Shown: positions 56,816-64,000 of the stretch, in pieces
How the letters are laid out: each line of letters begins with the position of its first letter
Position numbering within the stretch: position 1 is the stretch's first letter
NCBI GenBank assembly: GCA_903813345.2
Contig: CAIIXF020000006.1
Coordinates: forward strand, 5,072,989-5,136,988
Direction: 5' to 3'
Length of the DNA stretch: 64,000 bases
From: Owenia fusiformis
Taxonomy: Eukaryota; Annelida; Polychaeta; Sabellida; Oweniidae
Made by a program: the position numbers and the translations under genes
The notes under the pieces: model-generated
Databases searched by the model: none
What the model saw: the letters and a program-made list of their open reading frames with translations, nothing else
What the model was told of the DNA's origin: nothing

Positions 56816-57219
56816 TGTTGCAGTAAAATTACCACACCAAAGTGGACTATCTTTACATATTAATATCAAATGGGCCTTCTATTTGCATGTTTTACTGTAC
56901 TTATTTGTAACAAAAGTTTATTGTTTATAGTGATGAGGCAGGAATTACTTTACAAATGCATTGACAAAAGACAATTCCAGTGTTGATGGTTTATTTAACA
57001 ATTAGCCATTTTGTCCAACATTCTGCTTGGACGTCAAATTAAAAGATGCCGATTTGCATCACATCAAGTTTGATTTGTTCACGGATGTATGTCAGAGTGA
57101 TACCTTTAGCAGTTCCTGCACTCATACCTACATTTTGAAACATATGCAGCAATTTTATTTCCAAAAGGTCAGTTTTCAACTTTGTATGTTTCATTTTTGT
57201 TCATAAAATGTGAATTCTA
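56816..57219. other. No recognisable feature
   Basis: Interior of the 6-kb inverted repeat just beyond its left arm. No gene or matching repeat. Confidence 0.4.
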
Positions 57220-57960
57220 GAAATGTCAAGGTCATTTCTAGGAAAAATATCAATATTTAGTTAGTTGGCTTTTTAAAACACTTGCCCGATGATTTGACCC
57301 TACATAACCAATGATAAGGTGACCTGAGGTCAAGGTCTGAATGGGTCAAGGTAATTTAAAGGTCAAAGGTCAATATCTAGCAATTTGACGTTTTGAGGCA
57401 ATTGAGAACAATTGTGACATTTGGCGACCAATGATGAGGAGACCTGATTTCAAGGTAATTTCTCGGTAGTTGGCTACTGTGGGTCTACAGTAGCATTTGA
57501 TCACCAATGATAAAGTGACCTACGGTCAATGTCATTGTTTAGGGTCAAGGTCATCTCAAGGTCATAGATCTAAATATATCTAAATATTTGGTGTTTTGGG
57601 GATGCTGCTTCATGTGAGGACCCATGAATATATGTGTCCTGAGGTCAAGGTCATTCCTACAAGGTCAATATCTCAGTATTTGGAGTTTTGAGCCCCTGGG
57701 GGCTGCTGTGGCCCTTTGCAACTAATGTTAAGGTGACATGGAGTTAAATCAATACCTATGGTTCAAAAACATTATAAGGTATATCTAGGTATTTGGCCTT
57801 TAAAGGCCCTCGGGGGACGAAGTAGCCCTTGGTGACCCATTATTAGGCGACTTGAGGTCAAAGTTATTACTGATGGGTTAATGTCAATTCAAGGTCAAAA
57901 GTCAATATCTAGGTATTTGGATTTATTTTTACGGCCATGTTGGGCTGCTGTGACCCACTC
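57220..57960 (+). repeat. Degenerate satellite rich in TCAAGGTCA
   Basis: About six units of ~110-120 bases, each containing variants of ACCAATGATAAGGTGACCTG, AGGTCAAGGTCATT, CAATATCTAGGTATTTGG and a GGGGGCTGCTGTGACCC-like end. The TCAAGGTCA motif occurs exactly about five times (57223, 57542, 57553, 57641, 57886), and AGGTCAAAGGTCA (a DR1) once at about 57358. No coding frame persists. Confidence 0.85.
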
Positions 57961-58014
57961 GAACAATAGATTGCTAGTATTATTAAAGATAAACAAGAAT
58001 ATAGCGGGAGGATG

Positions 58015-58090
58015 GGAAAATTGTCTAACCAAACCTGGGACCTTCTAGTCTAGATTCTGATGCTCTACCACCTGAACTAAACAACCAAGC
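58015..58090 (-). mobile_element. tRNA-like SINE head
   Basis: Read on the minus strand: TTGTTTAGTTCAGGTGGTAG then AGCATC (A box and D-arm as in tRNAs), and GAAGGTCCCAGGTTTGGTTA (variable loop and a mutated B box, where GGTTCGA would be expected). Stems do not close into a cloverleaf, so this is a tRNA-derived SINE fragment, not a tRNA gene. Body and tail are not clear. Confidence 0.45.
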
Positions 58091-58091
58091 T

Positions 58092-60935
58092 TAAAACACG
58101 GGTAGTATCTAAAGCCCCGCTATGATTTATAAGTCGCGAGCAAATACCCGCTGAAATCGCGAGCAATTAAAAGAAAAGAATGGTTATCTTTTGTTTACTT
58201 AAATTGTATGTTGTAAAAAGCGTTTTCATTTAATTTTACTCAATTATTACATGGTATTGATACTAAAAAGCAACTTCTGCAAAAAAGGATCACGAGCTGA
58301 TGTTCTGAGTTTTGTTATTCGATAATTGGAGAGAGAATGTATCATCTTGAATCTTTATCTATATATTTCTATATTTTATAGCTGAAGAAGGTCATTGCCC
58401 TTCAGTTGAAATGGTCATAGTAATATGAAATGAAGGTATTGTGAGTTTCACTTCCTAAAGTTTCACAAAAAATTATATATTTCAATTTTAGCATATCCCT
58501 TGAGGCCCCGCTTCTACCATGAGCAATAAACTAAAGGTCCCGCTGAAAACATGAGGAGACCCCGCTGAAAACATGAGGAGGTCCCGCTGAAATCAGGAGC
58601 AAGTGGCTCTCTAAAATGGAGTGAAGACCGATTTGACTTTGCAAATCTGCCACGACTGTAGCCAACGTCATAAATATATTAATTATTGATACTCTACAGA
58701 GCACATATATATCATATATCATTGTCATTGTTATTATCGGTTCGAGCAACCCCCCCCCCCCCCCATTACCAAAAGCTGGCTACGAGCATGATTCCAATAA
58801 AACCATTTCACTTAATGTATTGCGACCTGACTCCATCGAGAAATTTACCAAGAGAAGATTTAAATCCATTCCACGACTTGTGACAAGTTTCAAATAACTC
58901 GTTCTTCTTTGTATGCAATATATATTTATATTTCACTGAAGTTACATTATACTGTAGTTCAGTATATTACTACCTTAGAGGATTCAGCACCAATGGCGCA
59001 CACGTTTGAAAAGGCAATTTATGGATCAACTGCTAGATGTAAGTAACAAAGGAGTACATCATCCGATTATGAGTCCGAAATAATAATAATCAAATAATTT
59101 CATCATTAAGAATTAATCGTAGGTTATGTTAAACGCACGTGTTACGCGGAAAACATGATGCAAATATGTGTCATATTCTGCAATAAATATGGCATATTCA
59201 CTTGCGGTGTATGACAGATTCAGCTGCAGTATATTGCATACCCACTAAGCAATGAGAACACGATACAGAAGTACGCAATTGTCAATTGCATTGATTGAAC
59301 AAACGGGTAATCATTGTGTCATTTTCACCTGCAGTATATGACATATTCGGCAAATGAGTATGACATATTCTGCAGGTGACTATCAGGTATTCACTGAGAT
59401 CAATGTATCGCATATTCACGGCGGAATATCGCATACTCACCTGCGGAATATGCCATAAATTGCAGGTGAGTATGGCATATACTGTATACCCGTATCACAA
59501 ATACCACGCAACCATAAATGTATGCCATACTCCGCGTAACATTGTATGTGTTACGCGGATTATGGCATATATTCATGGTTGCGTGGTATTTGTGATACGG
59601 GTGTATATGTCATATTCAGCTGTGGTATATGGCGTATTCTGCAGGTGAGTATGGCATATTCCGTATTGAATATGTGATACATTGATTTCAGTAAATACCC
59701 CATGCTCGCAGAATATGGCATACTCACTTGCAGAATATGCCTTACACCGCAGGTGAGTATGCCATATACCGCAGGTGAATCTGTCATAATCCACAAGTGA
59801 ATATGCCATATTCATTGTGGAATATGACATATATTTGTATCGTGTTTACCGCGTAACAATATGTCCAGGAAAATGGCTTGTGCAGGACATACGATTTATA
59901 TGTCCCGGATCCACGTTTGAGCGGGACATACGAAAAATATTTGCCCGGATACGGAATATATTCCCGGTTGATATGTCCATGAAAATTATCAGGTATGGAA
60001 TACAAATCATCATTATTTTAATAAATATTTAAAAACAAAAACTTGAATGTTATTGTTAAATTATAAAAGTAGAACCTGAATTATCATGGAGACTTTGTGG
60101 TTCTCCTTTCTCTCTAAATTTCATCTTCTTGCAACTTGGGGTGTCTTTGTTTAATACAAGACTCATTACCCTGAACCTCAGGCTTCAATTAAGTTCATTC
60201 TTGAAATGATATCCACCTTTCTCCTATACATTTTGATATGGATGCAACTCTATAAAATGTTTGACGAAATTTCTGGTGGCTTGAAGTTGGAATGGAAACA
60301 TTAGAAACCTGGCCCTAGAATGAAACAGTATATATACAGTAATTATTAGAAGTACTTAACTTGTTCTTTCGTGTACGTTTATTTGAAGAACCTCAATATT
60401 TTATGTAATAGTAATGAGCTTTCCTCGTGATCGAAGCGGGTACTCGTGATATCTGCTCCTGTTTTCAGCGGGACCTCCTCATGTTTTCAGCGGGGCTTCC
60501 TCATAATTTCAGCGGGGCCACTGGCACACCTTCAATGATGTATTTAACCCCCCACAGTGGATGTTTTTTGAAAACAAACTTATCAATACATACAATGTTG
60601 GTCCAATATTCATAATGAGGTATGTATATCGTAGTTCTTGTCTCTATTTTAACCATAAAAGTAATATGTTAACAGTAAATTATGCAAACGTGCATATTGA
60701 CGCCCGTTTCTTCCATGCCAGTAAAAATAGTTATCTTTCATGTCATTGTTTGTGAAGATATACCTGTTCTGAAAGTATTCCTAAAGTATCAAAGAACAGT
60801 AATGCGTATTCTTACCTTTTTGGTCCATATTTCCAGATGAATTAAATAAAAAGGACTTTGCTCGTGATTTCAGCGGGAACTTGCTCGCGACCTTTCAATT
60901 ATAACGGGGCTTTGGATACAACCCGTGTTAAAAGA
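58092..60935. mobile_element. Palindromic element with CCCCGCTGAAAAC repeats
   Basis: TTAAAACACGGGTAGTATCT, AAAGCCCCG and GCTGAAATCGCGAGCAA at 58092-58165 mirror 60855-60935. Inside, AGGAGACCCCGCTGAAAACA and TGAGGAGGTCCCGCTGAAA tandem repeats at 58500-58605 mirror 60425-60525. The inverted subterminal arrays suggest repeated transposase-binding sites. The interior contains the element C dimer. Flanking duplications are not evident. Confidence 0.6.
59141..59857. mobile_element. Foldback element C, inverted dimer
   Basis: GTTACGCGG occurs at the left end (59141), again at 59550, and inverted as CCGCGTAAC at 59532-59540 and at the right end (59857). The whole is symmetric about 59545: ACCCGTATCACAAATACCAC at 59487 mirrors GTGGTATTTGTGATACGGGT at 59583. 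Two units, 59141-59540 and 59550-59857, therefore lie head to head, separated by nine bases. Each is made of TATGGCATATTCACCTGCGG-type repeats of ~28 bases. Confidence 0.75.
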
Positions 60936-61383
60936 TACAATTTCTTAAAAAGAAAACATGGACCGATATTGTTTTGTTTAGATTAATATGTCAAATCAAT
61001 TTTCCATTGCAATTCACGTAGTGCAATACACTTTATCAATTGACATTTTAAAAATAACAGTCAATCATTTCTGTTTTATGATGGTTTGAATAAAATTTGC
61101 TGATTTGAAATACAATTTTAACAGAGGAGATCGAGAGGTTATCCAAATATGAGGTCATATTAATGACTGCACTCAGTAATCTTCAGTCAAGTTGACGAAG
61201 TTTTTCATGAAAGAGTTACCTTCTATTGTGGTTCTGAATTGAATCGGTATAAGCAGATGTGTTCCCAAAAATGCAAATTTAAAGCAAATTTCGCAGAGTT
61301 TAGATATTGATATGTAGAGATAGTCCATTAGGGTATGGTTTAAAACAATAATGGTCCAAATTTGGCACATTTGACTGTAAAAT
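60936..61383. other. No recognisable feature
   Basis: AT-rich spacer between the CCCCGCTGAAAAC palindrome and the right arm of the 6-kb inverted repeat. ATTGATATGTAGAGATAGTC (61305) resembles ATTGATATGTATGATAGTCC in the left arm (56267), a stray direct echo. Confidence 0.45.
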
Positions 61384-62140
61384 GCTTTTTTATTCAAAAG
61401 TCAATGATATTATTCTTATTTTACCTATCAAATGATTTTCATATATCCGAATAACCATTATATTAGTTTTTGGCAAAGTAAATTATTGTAGGGGTCACAC
61501 AAGGATCAACTGTATTGACGATTTTTCATACTGATATATGCCCTGCCGCTCTAAGAGCAAGAGCAATGAATTGTGATTTTTCAGTTGAAACAACAAAATA
61601 AACACATTATCATTATTTTGTTTAATATTTAACACATAGAATTGTGTTAAACGTAGTATTTTTTCAAAACATCACTAGATATGAAAAAGTTGTAAATAAA
61701 GTTGATCCTTGTGTGAGCCCTATAATTATTTACTTTGCCAAAAACTAATATAATGGTAACTGTAATACTTAAAAAACATTGAACAGGTAAAATATGAATA
61801 TTATTGTTAACAATGGTGACCTTTGCATTAAAATGGCGTTTTAAGGTCAGAAATATATAATTCTTCACCATTATTGTTTTTAATAAAAATGACCACACAC
61901 AAATAGAGTATCAAACATATCAATAATAAAGTTTCCTCCTATTTCGTATACTCGCTGCTATTATTTGAAAAAAATGATGGTCGATCCTTGGGGCAAGCCG
62001 TTTAGCCCTTTCGTGTCACCTTTTTTACTGCAGACAAGTAAAAATGAATAGTCAATGAACCAATCTATAATGACTATGGGTCACTTGATAGTAACCTACC
62101 TCAACATCAGTTTATGGGATTTTCTGGAGTTTTGGCGCAC
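61384..62140. repeat. Right arm of 6-kb inverted repeat
   Basis: Mirror of 56018-56815 with scattered substitutions, ending around AACATCAGTTTATGGG, which corresponds to the left AAACCGATGTT. Flanking duplications could not be defined. Confidence 0.85.
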
Positions 62141-62419
62141 ACTAAAATCCCCCGTTCCTGCCATTCTAGTAGCACCATGTAATGGGTGCAATTCTAAGTG
62201 AGAGAGAGAGATATATCTATGAACATCAGAATGCGTCCATCCCATTAATTTGGCCAAATACATGGCATGAAACTGGCGTAAGCTTAACTTGGTACGACCC
62301 CCTTTCTCTGGTAAATTATGACTAGGCCTATATTTTTCGGAGTAATGGGTTTCTGACAACTGGGGTGTACCCTTTAGCTTCTTACACTGTATATCACAAG
62401 ATAATCACAATTACTTAGG

Positions 62420-62560
62420 CTCGGGGATTGTTACAATTTTGAAAATTCGCGGAGGTCAAAGCCGACATTTGCAGGACATTGCGGGACACGCGAATTAGCC
62501 AAATTTTGATCAAATTCTCGGGATAATCCCGCCATTCGCGGGACACTTGACAGCTCTGTA
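62420..62560. repeat. CGCGGGACA repeat, relative of 50190-50535
   Basis: AAATTCGCGGAGGTCAAAGC, TTGCAGGACATTGCGGGACA and ATTTTGATCAAATTCTCGGG parallel the 50-kb block. The unit order is kept, which points to one dispersed element with internal G/C-rich repeats. Confidence 0.6.
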
Positions 62561-62814
62561 CACAATAATGGTAAACTATTATGATAATGTTTTACAATAG
62601 TACTTAAGGCTAATTAAGAAAGTCAAAAATTATATTTGAAACTTATACAGCAAAACAGTCCTGGAATCAGATACTTAATAATATCAGCGGACTTCAAGCT
62701 GGATATCGATATATGGTCACAGGTCTTGTTCCGATATAGTCCGAATACTGAAGATTGCGTTGGAGTAAATCTTAATGTCACTTCTGGGTTAGGTACTCCG
62801 ACACGGCAAACGTA

Positions 62815-63788
62815 CAGGGTGACCCAAAAAATGCAACCCTCCATTTCTTCAATAGTTTTCTTAAATGCAAGTTAATTGTTCTGAAATTTGGCACACGAGG
62901 ACATCATTCAATGTGAGATCATCTGGCAAAGTTTCAATAATCATAGTCTCATGTTGATAGAGTTATGGCCATTCCAAAATATGCTCCAAATGTCGTCCAT
63001 TTCCAATGTTAGGTTTTCGGATGAATCACATTCCCTTCTTTCTGAACATGTAAACTCAAGAAATAATGTGTTCTGTGATCACAAATTCCAGATGAAGTGC
63101 TTCAAAGGCCCCTTCATTCTGTTAAATGCACAGCTTGGGCTGCAAATTTCCAAACATGAAATCATCAGCCCCTTTTGGTTTGAGGTTGATAATGGCAACA
63201 CTGTTACTGTTAACACACAGTGCATTATTGGCGTTCCCAGGAAGTTCTAGGCAGTTCTAGAGTGACATTGAGGCTTCAGTAGACAAGAACATTGGTTCTA
63301 GAAGGATGGAGCTACTCCTAACACTTCTAATGATAGCATAGCCTGGTTCACTAGTCATTTCTATGAGAAGATTATCTCTCCTAGGACGGAGAACCCATGG
63401 TCATCCCATAGTCTTGATCTCAATGCCCCTGACTTCTATATATGGGGTAATTTAAAGGATAATGTGTATGAAAATATCCCTACCACAATTGCAGAACTCC
63501 AACAAGCAATGGCTGCAAAAATATGAGCCATACTCATGGGGAAGAATGCATCCGTATAATGAACAGTTTTCCTTGAACATTGCAAGTTTGTTTTCAGCGA
63601 AATTGATGACATCTGGAGCATATTTTGAAACAACCATAACTCCATCAATATAAGACTATGATTATTGAAACTTTGCCAGAGGATCCCACATTGAATGATG
63701 TCCTCGTGTGCCAAATTTCAGAGCAATTAACCTCCATTTAAGAAAAATATTGAAGAAATGGAGGGTTGCATTTTTTTGGGTCACCCTG
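62815..63788 (+). mobile_element. Mariner-type transposon, internally deleted
   Basis: The ends are CAGGGTGACCCAAAAAATGC and its inverse, with similarity over ~190 bases (GAAATTTGGCACACGAGGAC against GTCCTCGTGTGCCAAATTTC). Flanked by TA at 62813-62814 and 63789-63790. It contains the C-terminal half of a decayed transposase. The frames over the TIRs on both strands mirror each other and are not genes. Confidence 0.9.
63002..63526 (+). pseudogene. Tc1/mariner transposase remnant
   Basis: A first frame reads VRFSDESHSLLSEHVNSRN (the second catalytic Asp block, FSDEAHF...VNxQN in the family), then GLQISKHEIISPFWFEVDN and TVTVN. It shifts frame near 63250. A second frame reads WF-stop-KDGATPNT (family WFQQDGATPHT), ISPRTENPWSSHSLDLNAPD (third catalytic acidic residue) and FYIWGNLKDNVYE. 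The N-terminal DNA-binding part and first catalytic Asp are missing. One frameshift and an in-frame TAG make it inactive. Residue order and motifs place it in the DDE/D superfamily of Tc1/mariner with confidence. Confidence 0.88.
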
Positions 63789-63790
63789 TA

Positions 63791-64000
63791 GTATAAAGCT
63801 ACTTTCGAGAACTTAGTCCACTCTCAAATCCCCAAAAAATAATCGTCTCAAAAACTATGAATAAATTGAGCAAAAACTCTACTATGTGTCAATGAAATAG
63901 AAATGTCTAAAATACAACTGTGAAACTACTGACCAAGTTGTTTTAGATATGTGCTTCAGATATTTTAAGAATCAAGGATATAAATACAAATATGAATCCA
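63791..64000. other. No recognisable feature
   Basis: AT-rich end of the window, nothing recognised. Confidence 0.4.

Noticed and set aside
62096-62359. 87-codon frame on the minus strand
   Set aside because: Overlaps the end of the 6-kb inverted repeat and a short GA repeat. No motif recognised.

Overview
The window looks like AT-rich intergenic DNA from an animal nuclear genome. The evidence is a gene split by GT-AG introns, CRE/ETS/YY1-like and TATA-like promoter signals, non-LTR retrotransposon remains, tRNA-headed SINEs and a very high density of DNA transposons. (CCGT)n tracts and ATGGCGGCCAT and CAAGGTCA tandem repeats suggest a marine invertebrate, perhaps a mollusc. That placement is inference. 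I see no convincing host protein-coding gene.

Layout, left to right. 1-2390: degenerate tandem repeats with a CRE/ETS/YY1 promoter-like cluster at 1291-1375. 2392-4247 and 18387-21742: a truncated and a full copy of a TIR element that still carries the first exon of an unknown protein. The full copy is flanked by 8-bp near-direct repeats and contains a foldback insertion (18767-19636), for which the left copy supplies the empty site. 4262-17195: a nest of inverted repeats. Its right arm is interrupted by a 5.7-kb segment (11078-16766) with ~0.9-kb inverted ends, and several CAGGG-ended MITEs and foldback elements lie within. 21743-25800: mostly featureless, with one foldback element (22750-23685).

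25822-28690: a TATA box, a 2.7-kb array of ~88-bp repeats with a 7-unit higher-order repeat, and then an AATAAA. Together they look like a transcription unit for a repeat RNA. 28965-37390: dispersed repeats and nested palindromic elements, including one built of CCATGG motifs.

37398-42729: a complete piggyBac transposon with TTAA target duplication, 12-bp TIRs, and a six-exon transposase that joins in frame to 593 codons with the DDD catalytic aspartates and a Cys-rich tail. 43192-47060: a decayed minus-strand LINE (SGNH-esterase ORF1, then EN and RT fragments) with another repeat inserted in its RT. 47250-54915: MITEs, hairpin-rich repeats and a hAT-type MITE inside a GTTACGCGG foldback.

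56018-62140: a 6-kb segment with ~0.75-kb inverted ends. It encloses a nuclear-receptor-half-site satellite, a tRNA-like SINE head, a CCCCGCTGAAAAC-repeat palindrome and an inverted dimer of the GTTACGCGG element. 62815-63788: a mariner-type element with a broken, internally deleted transposase.

The window therefore works mainly as a record of transposon insertions into transposons. The piggyBac transposase is the only apparently intact protein gene, and the 88-bp array is the best candidate for something undescribed.
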